A stretch of DNA of 64,000 nt from JADKAV01 sp963733395 (GCA_963733395.1 CAVTCZ010000012.1:20476-84475); one strand, 5' to 3'. Shown: positions 9,482 through 18,574, counted from the stretch's first letter. The notes: generated by a model not told the origin, from the letters alone. Made by a program: numbers and translations.

Positions 9482-10269
9482 TGGCCGCCGGCGGGGGTCC
9501 GCTGGTGATCGCCCACCGGGGGTCCTCGCAGGTGCACCCGGAACACACCCTGGCGGCGTACGAGCAGGCCATCGCCGAGGGTGCGGACCTGTTGGAGTGC
9601 GATGTCCGGCTCACCGCCGACGGCCATCTGGTGTGCGTGCACGACCGCCGCATCGACCGCACCTCCGACGGCCGGGGGGTGGTGTCGACGAAGACGCTGG
9701 ACCAACTGCGGCGTTGGGACTTCGGCACCGGCACCGGACCGGCCTCCGTGCTGCGGCTCGAGGAGTTGGTGGAACTGGCACTCGGTGCGCCGCGGCCGGT
9801 CGGTCTGGCGATCGAGACCAAACACCCCAACCGCTACGCCGGACTGGTGGAGCAACGGGTGGTGGAGATGCTGCGCGAGTTCGACCTGCTGCCGTCGCGG
9901 TTCGACCCGCAGAGCCGGGTGTACCTGATGTCCTTCGCGGAGCTGGCGCTGCGCCGGTGGCGCGAGATGGCCCCGGGCGCACCGTCGGTCTTCCTCATGG
10001 AGCGGGTCCCGTTGCGCTGCCGGAAGGGGTGGTTGCCGTTCTCGGCGCGGGCGGCGGGGCCGTCGCTGGAGATCCTGCGGGCGCACCCGGAATACGTGCG
10101 CCGCGTGCACCGGGCCGGCGGCAAGGTGTTCGTCTGGACGGTCGACGAGGTGGCCGATGTCCAGTTCTGCCGGGAGCTGGGTGTGGACGCCGTCATCAGC
10201 AACCGACCGGGGGTGCTGGTGGACCATCTGAACTCGTCCGCGCCCGATGCGGCCGACACGAATCCGTAG
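9481..10269 (+). CDS. Glycerophosphodiester phosphodiesterase
   Basis: The ~262-aa protein has the GDPD signature: VIAHRGSSQVHPEHTLAAY near the N-terminus, LLECDVRLTADGHLVCVHD with the metal-binding Glu/Asp and catalytic His, and AIETKHPN. The C-terminal barrel strand reads VFVWTVDEV. It hydrolyses glycerophosphodiesters to glycerol-3-phosphate and alcohols. No signal peptide is visible, so it is probably cytoplasmic. It is the last gene of a three-gene overlapping run starting at 7347. A GTG at 9478 is an alternative start. Confidence 0.9.
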   Translation: MAAGGGPLVIAHRGSSQVHPEHTLAAYEQAIAEGADLLECDVRLTADGHLVCVHDRRIDRTSDGRGVVSTKTLDQLRRWDFGTGTGPASVLRLEELVELALGAPRPVGLAIETKHPNRYAGLVEQRVVEMLREFDLLPSRFDPQSRVYLMSFAELALRRWREMAPGAPSVFLMERVPLRCRKGWLPFSARAAGPSLEILRAHPEYVRRVHRAGGKVFVWTVDEVADVQFCRELGVDAVISNRPGVLVDHLNSSAPDAADTNP

Positions 10270-10412
10270 GCATCCGTGACGCACTGGTCCCATATCGGTA
10301 GTCCGATTGGGTGAAGGATACGGATAGCGCAGAATCCCCGGATGTGATTGACGACACACATATTGCCGTGGCGCTTGTATCCACGGGGTCCAAGTGCTAG
10401 TTTTTCAAGTGT

Positions 10413-10456
10413 TCGGACGTCACTGTCTCCCCCGTCGGTGGCGTCCGAGCCTTTTT
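10413..10456 (+). terminator. Rho-independent terminator after the glycerophosphodiesterase operon
   Basis: Arms TCGGACG (10413-10419) and CGTCCGA (10442-10448) form a hairpin whose stem can extend inward, followed by TTTTT at 10452-10456. It ends the rightward run 7347-10269. The rest of the 200-bp gap has no recognisable gene. Confidence 0.7.
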
Positions 10457-10469
10457 CCCTCCGGACCCC

Positions 10470-11635
10470 TCAGTCCTGGTCTCGCGCCCGTTCAGCCGCG
10501 TCTCTGAGCACCTCACGAATCGGTGAGCCCGTGCTCTGCGCCACCGCCCGGACGTCGCGGTACTCGGGCTGCAGCGTCACCACCTCGCCGTCGAGCCAAC
10601 CGCGCTTGACCCGCACGGGTTGGCCCCCCACCTGGACCTCGACGAAATCCCGCTGCAGGCTCTCGCGGGCCACGTCGGTCAGGCGTACGCCCAAGGGTCG
10701 TGGTGTGCCGGAACAGACACGTGGTCACGGCTGTGACGGCCGTCGGCGGGGCCAGCGCCGTGAGCACCACCGCGGGCCGGCCGTGCTTCATGACCACGGG
10801 TGTGAGCCAGCCCTCCAACGCCCCGGCCGCCTTCGCCGCGTCGAGGACGTCGGGGTACAGCCGCGGGTCGAGGTCGTCGATGGTGGTCTCGACCAGGACC
10901 AGGTGCTCGGTGGTGGTGTCAGGTGTGTCCTGCCCGACCAGGATCCGCAGCACGTTCGCCTGACCGGGGGTGTCCCGGCCGCCCGCGCCGATCCCCACCT
11001 CGGCCACGGTCATGGTGGGCTGCGGCCCCCAGTCGGTGGCCAGGAACCGCAGCAGGGCGGCGCCGGTGGGGGTGCAGGCCTCGTGCGCGACCCGACCGGC
11101 GAACGTCGGCACCCCGCGCAGGAGTTCGACCACGGCCGGGCCGGGTACGGTCAGCGTCCCGTGCGCGGTGTCGACCGTGCCCGATCCGACACAGACCGCG
11201 GAGACACCGACGCGGCCCGGTGCGAGTTGTCGCCAGAGGCTCGTGACCGCCACGATGTCGGCGATCGCGTCCAGCGCCCCCACCTCATGGAAGTGGATGT
11301 CCCCGGTGGCGATGCCATGCACCGCAGCCTCTGCGACGGCCAGCAACCCGAAGACGTCGGCGGCCGCGTCGAACCCCGCCAGCGCCGGCTCGATCTGGGC
11401 CCACGTGCGTTGGGTGGTGGTGTCCCGGCACTCGACGACGGCGCGGGTGGCTGCGAAGCCGCCCCGGCGGGTGGGCTCGTGACGGATCGTGACTTGGCCG
11501 GGCGCATCCAACCGCTGCAGGACCGTGTCCACGTCCGCCTGTGCCGCGGGCAGGCCATCCGGGGCCAGTGCCAGCGAGTGCGCCCAGCAGCATGTCACCG
11601 CTGGCGCCGGCACCGGCGTCGATCCACCAGGTCAT
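10470..11635 (-). CDS. larC: LarC, nickel-pincer nucleotide cofactor biosynthesis
   Basis: LarC inserts nickel into the pyridinium-3,5-bisthiocarboxylate nucleotide used by lactate racemase LarA. The start ATG at 11635 gives MTWWIDAGAGASGDMLLGAL, the typical LarC N-terminus. The middle has HFHEVGALDAIADIVAV and HEACTPTGAALLRFLA; the C-terminus has ETTIDDLDPRLYPDVL and MKHGRPAVVLTAL, then ESLQRDFVEVQV. Two extra bases (near 11580 and 10690) break the frame; length 1166 is 2 modulo 3. In some bacteria LarC is naturally made by a programmed frameshift between LarC1 and LarC2, so the break near 10690 is worth a check. It overlaps larB by 4 bp. Confidence 0.88.
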
Positions 11636-12306
11636 GGCCGGGCGTTCCGGGCGATACGGGAGGCATGCACCGCCGCCCCGAAACCGTTGTCGATGTTGAC
11701 CACGGTCACCCCGGGGGCGCAGGAGTTGAGCATGGCCAGCAGTGCGGCGAGCCCGCCGAACGAGGCGCCGTAACCCACCGACGTCGGCACCGCCACGATC
11801 GGCACGCCGGTGAGGCCGCCGACGACACTCGGCAGCGCACCCTCCATGCCGGCCACGACGATCAGGGCGTCCACTTCGTCGAGCCGCTCGCGCACTGCCA
11901 GCAGCCGGTGCAGCCCCGCGACCCCGACGTCGCTGATGGTCTCGGCCGACGCTCCGAACACGCGGGTGGTGGTGGCCGCCTCCGCAGCGACCGGAAGGTC
12001 CGACGTGCCGGCGCAGACCACCAGCACGGTCCCGGACGCCTCGGGCAGCGGGCCGAGCACCGCGGTGCGACCCAACGGGTCGACCACCGTGCCGGGCAGT
12101 CGGGCCTGGAGGGCGTCGCCGGTGGGCCCGTCCACCCTGGTGGCGAGCACCGCCCGTTCGGGATGGGCGTCGTGCAGCGTGCGCATGATGTGCAGGGTCT
12201 GCTCGGGGGACTTGCCCTGCGCGAACACCACCTCGGGGTCGCCGGTCCGGTGTGCGCGGTGGGTGTCCACCTTCGCGAAACCGAGGTCGACCAGGGGATC
12301 CTGCAT
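11632..12306 (-). CDS. larB: LarB, nickel-pincer nucleotide cofactor biosynthesis carboxylase
   Basis: The 224-aa protein belongs to the PurE-like LarB family, which carboxylates nicotinic acid adenine dinucleotide to start nickel-pincer cofactor synthesis. Visible motifs are PEVVFAQGKSPEQ in the N-terminal part and the PurE-type core VVCAGTSDLPVAAEA, LIVVAGMEGALPSVVGGL and VAVPTSVGYGASFGG. LarB precedes larC in an overlapping pair (ATGA). LarE and LarA are not in the window. Confidence 0.92.
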   Translation of the reverse strand: MQDPLVDLGFAKVDTHRAHRTGDPEVVFAQGKSPEQTLHIMRTLHDAHPERAVLATRVDGPTGDALQARLPGTVVDPLGRTAVLGPLPEASGTVLVVCAGTSDLPVAAEAATTTRVFGASAETISDVGVAGLHRLLAVRERLDEVDALIVVAGMEGALPSVVGGLTGVPIVAVPTSVGYGASFGGLAALLAMLNSCAPGVTVVNIDNGFGAAVHASRIARNARP

Positions 12307-12384
12307 GCCCGCGACGATACACGCGCCCGGACGTCGTACCCGTTGCCCGAAAGCGCCATTGCGCCGGGTGCATACCCTCTAGGT

Positions 12385-13309
12385 GTGACACCCATCGGAT
12401 ACCTCGGCCCGGAGGGGACCTTCTCCCAGGCCGCGCTGCTGCAACTGCTGGAGGCACAACACCTGCAGGTGCCCACGTGCGCGTTCGGGTCGGTCACCTC
12501 CGCCCTGCAGGCGGTCCGCGACGGTGAGGCGCGTGCGGCGTTGGTCCCCATCGAGAACTCGGTGGAGGGATCGGTGCCCGGCGACGCTCGACGAATTGGC
12601 CAGCGGTGACCCGCTGATGATCGCCGCGGAGATCACGCTGCCGGTGCAGTTCCACCTGTGGGTGCGCCCGGGAACGGCGCTGGATGACATCAAGCGGATC
12701 ACCACCCATCCCCACGCCCAGGCGCAGTGCCGCAAGTGGCTGCACGAGAACCTGCCCGAGGCGCAGGTGGTGCCGGCCATGTCGACGGCGTCGGCAGCCA
12801 CGGCCGTGGCCGACGAGCACCATTTCGATGCTGCCATCTCCGCACCCTGGGCCGGCGGGCCGCTGGGCCTGGTGGCCGCCGCCGAACAGATCGCCGACAA
12901 TCCCGATGCCACGACCCGGTTCGTCCTCGTCGAACCGCACGGCCGGCCGCCGGCCCCCACGGGTGCGGACAAGACGACCCTCGTGCTGTTCATGCGGCAG
13001 GACCATCCCGGGGCGCTGCTGGAGATCCTGACCGAGTTCTCCGTGCGGGGGGTGAACCTCACGCGCATCGAGTCCCGGCCGACGAAGAAGGTGATGGGCG
13101 ACTACTTCTTCACCGTCGACTGCGAGGGCCATGTCGACGACGCCCGGGTCGGCGAGGCACTCGCCGGCCTGCACCGGCTGTGCGCGCAGGTCCGGTTCCT
13201 CGGGTCCTACGCGCGCCACGACGGCAAGGCGCCGGTGATCCGGGCGGGGACGACCAACGCCGACTTCTCGGAGTCGGTGCAGTGGCTGGGCAGCATCCGG
13301 GGGCAGTGA
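12385..13309 (+). CDS. pheA: Prephenate dehydratase with ACT domain
   Basis: The ~307-aa protein converts prephenate to phenylpyruvate in phenylalanine synthesis. The N-terminus TPIGYLGPEGTFSQAALL and VPIENSVEGSVP form the catalytic periplasmic-binding-like domain. The C-terminal ACT domain (LVLFMRQDHPGALLEIL, LTRIESRPTKK) carries the ESRP motif that binds phenylalanine for feedback inhibition. The start is a GTG at 12385. One extra C near 12580 breaks the frame; length 925 is 1 modulo 3. It is transcribed away from larB with a 78-bp shared promoter region. Confidence 0.93.
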
Positions 13310-13577
13310 GCCGCGCCCGAGCGCCCGGTGCACTTGGTGACTGGATCGCGTCTCCAGCAGGTCCGTCGATGCGGTTGCGCCGTTTCCTCCTCAGCGCCAC
13401 GATCGGACTGCGAGTGCGTCCCTTCGAGCAACCACCTCCAGGCTGTGCCTGCGCCCAGCACGTCATCGATCACCAAGTGGCCGCCAGGCCATGCGGACTC
13501 TCACCAACGGCTGCCCCCAGCAGACCGCCGGGGCCGGCAGCGGCACCGGCCGGGTACCCCCGGATCAAGCTGCCGCA

Positions 13578-13622
13578 GCAGATTGCGCAACCGGCGAATT
13601 CCTTGCCTGCGGCGCAATCTGC
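13578..13622 (+). repeat. Family 1 palindromic repeat, single copy
   Basis: The outer arms are perfect: GCAGATTGCGC at the left and GCGCAATCTGC at the right, with a middle carrying ATTCCTTGCC. It lies downstream of pheA in a 640-bp gap (13310-13952) that otherwise holds the first direct repeat and the family 3 palindrome. Confidence 0.85.
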
Positions 13623-13657
13623 CCCTCGGGGCGACCGCCACACCGCCGGCACCCGGG

Positions 13658-13705
13658 AACTTGCGTCCGAATCCGGCCACCCATGGCCGGATTCGGACGC
13701 AAGTT
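13658..13705. repeat. Family 3 palindrome with perfect 22-bp arms
   Basis: Arms at 13658-13679 and 13684-13705 are perfect inverted copies around a 4-nt loop, beginning AACTTGCGTCC and ending CCGGCCA. A relative with the same arm length, loop length and ends lies at 54224-54271. Confidence 0.85.
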
Positions 13706-13952
13706 TCCGGCCGGCCCCTGACGGCATCCATCGGCCACTTCTCCTGGTCGGTGCTATGGCCGGTGGCCGGCCCGCCCGTCAACCGGGCCCGGAAGTCCCT
13801 ATGTCGCCATCACGACCCCGGTCCATGCGGCGGTCGCGGACCGTTGACCGCCAAGCCTGTCGCCGCGGGTTCTGTGCCTGTGCACAGGGTCGTCTCGACG
13901 CCGCCGGAAATGTCGTACCCCCTGTTTAGCGTGGTGGCTGTGGGAAGGGGGT

Positions 13953-14369
13953 GTGGTGGGGTTCTTCGAGGTGTCGCGGGGTGCGCAGCGGCGGGCGCGG
14001 ATCCGGGCGAAGTTGCCCACCGAGCACCCGGCGGTGTTGGACGCCATCGATGGGCTGCTCGATGGGCTGCCGGATCCGGAGCTGTTGTGCGCTGAGCAGC
14101 GGGCCGGGGCGTTGGCTGCGCTGGCGGCGATCGGTAACCGGCTGGACGCCTATCTGAGCGCGGTGGCCGGGGCCGCCGACAGCCACGGCGATTCCCGGGT
14201 CTTGGGGGCGGGGACGACCGGCACGCTGGTGGCCGCGGCGACCGGGTCGACGGTGGCGGCCGGGTCGGCGATCGTGGCCACCGCCCGGGAGCTGGCGGCA
14301 CTCACCACAGACGGCATCCCCACCATCACCGCGCAACCGAGGACCGCACCACGCCCCGCCACCGGCTGA
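13953..14369 (+). pseudogene. DUF222 (13E12/HNH-type) protein fragment
   Basis: The N-terminal ~115 residues match DUF222 (LPTEHPAVLDAIDGLLDG, EQRAGALAALAAIGNRLDAY, VAGAADSHGDSRVLG). Intact members are ~400-500 aa and end in an HNH nuclease domain, which is absent here. After ELAAL the sequence loses similarity and soon stops. DUF222/HNH genes are multi-copy in actinobacteria. The fragment sits between 59-bp direct repeats, consistent with a decayed element. Confidence 0.7.
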
Positions 14370-14670
14370 ACGCCGGAGCGCCGGGGACCGCAACTCTGGG
14401 CACCTGGCGCTGCACCACCGGCCGGGACCACCGGCCGGAGGAGCCGCGATCGCCACCCCGGCCCACCAACGGTGAATACGCGTCTCCAACAGCCCCATGG
14501 ATGCGGTTGCGCCGTTTGATCCCCAGCCCCACGATCGGGGCTGGGGCGGGCCAACGGGCCCGGCTCCACGGCGGGCCTCCGGTTTCCCCCGGCCCGCGCC
14601 TCACATGCGGGCACGCCGGCGCCTGGCGAGCGTGCGAACGACTCTGAGTCGGAATCGTGGTGGAACCGGA

Positions 14671-14723
14671 ACACCCTCAGAACTGGGGGATCGTGGGGTG
14701 CTGCTGCCCAGTTCTGAGGGTGT
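14671..14723 (-). terminator. Hairpin with 17-bp perfect arms after the NlpC/P60 gene
   Basis: Arms ACACCCTCAGAACTGGG (14671-14687) and its exact inverse complement (14707-14723) flank a 19-nt loop. It begins 6 bp beyond the stop of the leftward NlpC/P60 gene, the right place for a terminator, although no T-tract follows. Confidence 0.65.
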
Positions 14724-14728
14724 GGTGC

Positions 14729-15340
14729 TCAGCCCTCGATGATCCGCCCGGCGCCGGCGAAGCGGCCGCGCCAGTAGCCGTTGTTCACGCTGTCGATGCG
14801 CACGTCGGTGCGGGGGTTGGTCGCATGGACCATCTTGCCCTTGCCGATGTACATGGCCACGTGCTGCGAGCCGCCGGGACCGAAGAAGAGCAGGTCGCCG
14901 GGCTTCATGCGCTTCTTGCCGACGCGGCGGGCCTTGTTCATCTGGGCGCCGGAGTAGTGCGGCAGGTACTTGCCGGTGGCCTGCTTGTAGACGTACTGGG
15001 TGAAGCCGGAGCAGTCGAAGCGGTTCGGGCCCGCGGCACCGGCCACGTACTGCTCGCCCCGCTGGTTCAGGGCCACCCGGACCAGCGAGGAGCGGGACCG
15101 GTTGGCGCGCTGCTTCTGGCGCTGGCGCTTCTCACGCTGCTTCTTGGCCTTGATCTGCTTCTTGGTCAACTTCGGCTTGGTCGGGGCCGGCGCGCTCTGT
15201 GGGACCACGGAGGTCACCACGGGCTCGTCGACGGCCTGTACGGCGGTGGCGGTGATCAAGGGAAGACCACCGGCGAGAACGGCACCGGCGGTGAGGGCGG
15301 CGGCCGTGCGGGCACGGTTCTTCTGCGCAACTGGGCGCAT
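14729..15340 (-). CDS. Secreted NlpC/P60 peptidoglycan endopeptidase
   Basis: The 203-aa protein has a signal peptide (basic start, hydrophobic core, cleavage near AVQA), a strongly basic Lys/Arg/Gln stretch at ~55-82 that may bind the cell wall, and a C-terminal NlpC/P60 domain. Catalytic Cys110 lies in FDCSGFTQYVY and His160 in SQHVAMYIG; a third polar residue is near His172 (MVHATN). These enzymes cut D-Glu-meso-DAP bonds in peptidoglycan during growth and division. The ATG at 15340 follows AGAAGGAGAGA. It is preceded by a c-di-AMP riboswitch, a common pairing in actinobacteria. Confidence 0.93.
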   Translation of the reverse strand: MRPVAQKNRARTAAALTAGAVLAGGLPLITATAVQAVDEPVVTSVVPQSAPAPTKPKLTKKQIKAKKQREKRQRQKQRANRSRSSLVRVALNQRGEQYVAGAAGPNRFDCSGFTQYVYKQATGKYLPHYSGAQMNKARRVGKKRMKPGDLLFFGPGGSQHVAMYIGKGKMVHATNPRTDVRIDSVNNGYWRGRFAGAGRIIEG

Positions 15341-15360
15341 GTGTATCTCTCCTTCTCATT

Positions 15361-15468
15361 CCGCCTACCGGGTTAGCTGCCGGGCTCGGGCAGAGAAGTG
15401 CCCTACCGCGTGTGCGGATTCGCCCCAATTACCTGGGTCCCCGGTGCATCTACGTGATGCTTCGGCGG
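15361..15468 (-). promoter_or_regulatory. c-di-AMP riboswitch (ydaO-yuaA class) in the NlpC/P60 leader
   Basis: On the minus strand the leader contains the conserved ydaO elements in order: a CCGCC/GGCGG closing stem with CGAAGC just inside it, GGGGACCC...TTGGGGCGAATCC, a GTAGGGCA...TGCCCGAGCCCGGCAGCTAACC block, and the closing GTAGGCGG. The ribosome site (GAAGGAGAG) begins about 4 nt after the closing stem. The class binds cyclic di-AMP and usually turns off wall-hydrolase and osmolyte genes when the ligand is high. Confidence 0.9.
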
Positions 15469-15583
15469 TGCCCGGTCGTCGGATGGTCCGACGGGTTGTT
15501 CCCGGGCGTCGCTTCACGACGGTACCCCGCATTCGCGGCCTGTGAAACCAACTGTGAACGACCTCACTGGGCTGTGAGTTGGC

Positions 15584-16301
15584 TCACAACGACCCGTGCG
15601 CCGCCAATTCCTCGAGCAACTGCGCCACCCCGTCGTCGTCGGGTCCGGGCAGCACCCGGTCGGTGACCTCGCGCAGCCACGGGTGTCCTGTGGCCACGGT
15701 CATGGGGATGTCGGCACCGCGCAGCATGGACTCGTCGTTGGGCATGTCGCCGATCGCGATCAGGGTGTGCTCCGGGCCAGCGCTGCTCGCGCAACCGCTG
15801 GACGGCGTTGGCCTTCGTGACTCCGCCCGGCCCCATCTCGATGAGCAAGTGGCTGTGGGTGGAGTGCGTGGGTTCGACGAGGTGCCCCGCGGCGGCGCGC
15901 ACCTCCTGCAGGACGGTGTCCGCGTGGCGCTGGTCGACATCCGGCAGGACCGCCAGCAGTTTCAGGGTGTGTCCGCGCCAGGTCTCCGACCGGAAGACGA
16001 AGTCCGTGCGCTGCTGCAGCAGGACCTCCCGCACCTCTTCGGCCACCTCCTCGGGGATGGCCTCGACATGCAGGGCCTGGTCGCCGTGCAGGGTCAGGGC
16101 GCCGTTCGCGCACACGGTGATGGGGCGGTAGCCGGTGGTTTCGTAGACCGCGGCCAGCCAGCGCGGTGGGCGCCCGGTCGCGTACACGACCTCGACCCCG
16201 GCAGCCGCGGCCGAGACCAGCGCCGCGCGGGTGCGCTCCGACACCGTGAAGTCCCGGCGCAGCAGCGTGCCGTCCAGATCGGTGGCGACCAGGAACGGCA
16301 T
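15584..16301 (-). CDS. HAD-superfamily (Cof-type) hydrolase
   Basis: The protein of ~238 aa starts MPFLVATDLDGTLLRR with the HAD nucleophile motif DLDGTLL. A Cof-type cap follows (YATGRPPRWLAAVY), and motif IV is IAIGDMPNDESMLRGAD. These enzymes dephosphorylate sugar phosphates or nucleotides such as FMN; the substrate is unknown. One extra base near 15775 breaks the frame; length 718 is 1 modulo 3. Its ATG overlaps the serS stop by one base (TGATG), so it is co-translated with serS. Confidence 0.85.
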
Positions 16302-17569
16302 CAGGGAACGGGTGTGAGCTCGGTCCGTCCGCCCAGGTACGGCTGCAGTGCCGCCGGGATCGCGACCGAGCCGTCGGCCCGCTGGTGGTTCTCCAGCAGG
16401 GCCACGATGGTCCGGGTGATGGCCGTCAGCGTGCCGTTGAGCGTGGCCACCGGCTCCGTGCCCTTCGGCGTCTTCGTCCGGATCCGCAGCCGCCGGGACT
16501 GGAACGTCGTGCAGTTGGAGGTCGACGTGAGTTCGCGGTAGCGCTGTTGGCTGGGGATCCATGCCTCACAGTCGAACTTGCGCGCCGCGCTCGCTCCGAG
16601 ATCCCCGGTCGCCACATCGATCACCTGGAACGGGATCTCGAGGGCCTCCAGGAAGGCGATCTCGTGGCTGAGCAGTCGCTCGTGCTCGGCGAATGCGTCC
16701 TCGGGGGCGCAGAAGACGAACATCTCCACCTTGTCGAACCAGTGCACGCGGAAGATGCCGCGGGTGTCCTTGCCGTGGGAGCCGGCCTCGCGGCGGAAAC
16801 ACGGGGAGAAGCCGGCGTACCGCAGCGGCAACTCGGGCAGGATCTCCTCGCTGTGGTAGGCGGCCAGCGGCACCTCCGCGGTCCCGACGAGGTACATGTC
16901 GTCCTGTTCGAGGTGGTACACGTTCTCGGCGGCCTGTCCCAGGAACCCGGTGCCGTCCATGGCCTGTGGGCGCACCAGCGCCGGCGGGATCATCGGGATG
17001 AAGCCGTTGCGCTGGGCCATCTCCATGGCGAGGTTCACCAGCGCCAACTCCAGCAGCGCCCCCTGCCCGGTGAGGTAGTAGAAGCGGGACCCGGAGACCT
17101 TGGCGCCGCGCTCGACGTCGATGGCCGCGAGGAGCTCCCCGATCTCCAGATGGTCGCGGACGGTGATGCCCTCGGCCTCGAAGTCCCGGATCACCCCGCG
17201 CTTCTCGATGAGCCGGAAGTCGTCCTCGCCGCCGACGGGGGCCTGCATGTCCACGATGTTGGACAGTGCGGAGGCGGACTCATGCAGCTCGGTCTCGGTC
17301 GTTCGCACCTGGGCCTCGGCCTGCTTGACCTGCGTTGCGAGGTCCTTGGTGCGGGCCAGCAGCCCCGGCCGGTCCTCCGCGCTGGCGCGGGCGACCTGCC
17401 GCCCGAGGTCCTTCTGCTCGGCGCGGAGGCGTTCGAACGCGGTGAGCGCGGCGCGGTGGGCCTGGTCGGCGGCGAGGGTGGCGTCGACGAGCGCGGGATC
17501 CTCGCCGCGGCGGGTCTGGGAGGTGCGGACGGCTTCCGGATCCGCACGCAGGGTATGCAAGTCGATCAC
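16301..17569 (-). CDS. serS: Seryl-tRNA synthetase
   Basis: The 422-aa class II synthetase has an N-terminal long coiled-coil tRNA-binding arm (about residues 25-110), motif 2 FRREAGSHGKDTRGIFRVH and motif 3 with ELTSTSNCTTFQSRRLRIR and NGTLTAITRTI. It charges tRNA-Ser with serine. The length is normal and the gene unbroken. It begins 31 bp after the epimerase stop and ends overlapping the HAD gene. Confidence 0.97.
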   Translation of the reverse strand: MIDLHTLRADPEAVRTSQTRRGEDPALVDATLAADQAHRAALTAFERLRAEQKDLGRQVARASAEDRPGLLARTKDLATQVKQAEAQVRTTETELHESASALSNIVDMQAPVGGEDDFRLIEKRGVIRDFEAEGITVRDHLEIGELLAAIDVERGAKVSGSRFYYLTGQGALLELALVNLAMEMAQRNGFIPMIPPALVRPQAMDGTGFLGQAAENVYHLEQDDMYLVGTAEVPLAAYHSEEILPELPLRYAGFSPCFRREAGSHGKDTRGIFRVHWFDKVEMFVFCAPEDAFAEHERLLSHEIAFLEALEIPFQVIDVATGDLGASAARKFDCEAWIPSQQRYRELTSTSNCTTFQSRRLRIRTKTPKGTEPVATLNGTLTAITRTIVALLENHQRADGSVAIPAALQPYLGGRTELTPVP

Positions 17570-17600
17570 GTGTCGAGACTAGCGAGCGGCCGCTGGAAGG

Positions 17601-18572
17601 TCAGGCCCGTCCCGTCTGCTGCAGCCACTCGTGACTGCGGCGCATGCCTTCCGCCAGCGGCACCTGCACCTCCCAGTCCAGTTGCTGGTGGGCCTTGTCG
17701 GTGGGGAACTGCAGGTCCCGCAGGTACTGTCGCAGGCGGTCGCGGTCCAGCGGGATGTTCAGCGGCAGGATCTGGGATGCCAGCGCGATGAGCCGTGCCG
17801 CGGCCACGGGGATCCGACGCGGCGCCCGTCCGGCCATCTGCGCGTAGTAGCCGAAGAACTGCGGCCAGCCGATGCTGTGGTCCACGCAGTTGTACGCCTC
17901 GCCCGCCGCCTCCGGACGCCAGCCGCAGCGCACCAGCATGTCCACCACGTCGTCGACGTACACCGGGTAGGCGTGGCCACCGGAGCCGAAGAGCACCGGC
18001 GTGCCCTTCTTGACCAGCCGGTACATGCCCAGGGTCCACCCGGTGGAGCCGGGTCCGTAGACCATGCCGGGCCGGACCACGGCCAGTTCCACCCCGGCCT
18101 GCTCGGCGGCGGAGCGGGCAGCGATCTCCCCCAGCGCCTTCGTGCGTCCGTAGGCGTCCTGTTGCGTGGTGTCCAGCGGGGTGTCCTCGGCGATGACGTC
18201 GTGGTCGGGAAGTCCGTAGGCGGCCACGCTGCTGACCAGCACCACCCGGCGGCAACCCGCCCGTCCGGCGGCCCGGATCAGCTGGTCGACGGCCGTCACG
18301 TTGATCGCTTCGGCTTCGGGGAGGCCTTCGTTGCGCCGCGGTATCCAGGCCGCGACGTGGAACACGACCTCCCGGCCGGCCAACAGCGACTCCAGTCGCT
18401 CCACGTCGGCCAGGTCGCACACCTCGTGGGTCACCCCGGTGGGGGCCGGCGTGCGGAACGTGCGCCCGAGGCCGAGCACGTCGGCACCGTGGCGATCGGC
18501 CAGCTCACCCGCCAGGTGGCCGCCGATGAAGCCGCTGGCCCCGGTGACCAGCACCCGGGAGCCCTCGAACAT
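17601..18572 (-). CDS. NAD-dependent epimerase/dehydratase (extended SDR)
   Basis: The 323-aa protein begins MFEGSRVLVTGASGFIGGHL with the Rossmann motif TGASGFIGG. The active-site Tyr-x3-Lys is in DAYGRTKALGE, with a preceding Ser in VLVSSVAAYG. Features resemble 3-beta-hydroxysteroid/NDP-sugar dehydrogenases of actinobacteria; the substrate is not evident. The start at 18572 is 2 bp after the Bpa stop, so the genes are coupled. A different paralogue lies at 45084. Confidence 0.85.
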   Translation of the reverse strand: MFEGSRVLVTGASGFIGGHLAGELADRHGADVLGLGRTFRTPAPTGVTHEVCDLADVERLESLLAGREVVFHVAAWIPRRNEGLPEAEAINVTAVDQLIRAAGRAGCRRVVLVSSVAAYGLPDHDVIAEDTPLDTTQQDAYGRTKALGEIAARSAAEQAGVELAVVRPGMVYGPGSTGWTLGMYRLVKKGTPVLFGSGGHAYPVYVDDVVDMLVRCGWRPEAAGEAYNCVDHSIGWPQFFGYYAQMAGRAPRRIPVAAARLIALASQILPLNIPLDRDRLRQYLRDLQFPTDKAHQQLDWEVQVPLAEGMRRSHEWLQQTGRA

Positions 18573-18574
18573 CC

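Larger units (their letters stand above)
13348..14538. repeat. 59-bp imperfect direct repeats (13348-13406 and 14480-14538) bracketing a DUF222 remnant
   Basis: The two segments agree at about 50 of 59 positions and share the core GATGCGGTTGCGCCGTTT. They lie 1,132 bp apart on either side of the broken DUF222 gene. Read on the minus strand both encode a similar peptide containing KRRNRI. They may be ends of a decayed mobile or duplicated unit. The 300 bp after the remnant (14370-14670) holds only the second copy. Confidence 0.6.

Noticed and set aside
10340..10460. Independent small RNA ending at the 10413-10456 terminator
   Set aside because: No promoter with acceptable spacing is visible. 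The hairpin is better explained as the terminator of the upstream operon.
10348..12384. Long plus-strand frame leading into pheA
   Set aside because: It is antisense to larB and larC. The prephenate dehydratase similarity begins only at the GTG at 12385.
1163..13309. Many true pseudogenes in the left part of the window
   Set aside because: Each break is a single extra base with protein similarity continuing in the next frame, so sequence error is the simpler explanation.
13420..13476. VIDDVLGAGTA peptide on the minus strand resembling a phosphoribosyltransferase (ComF) motif
   Set aside because: No other phosphoribosyltransferase segment can be found in any frame around it; it is probably a chance match in repeat-rich DNA.
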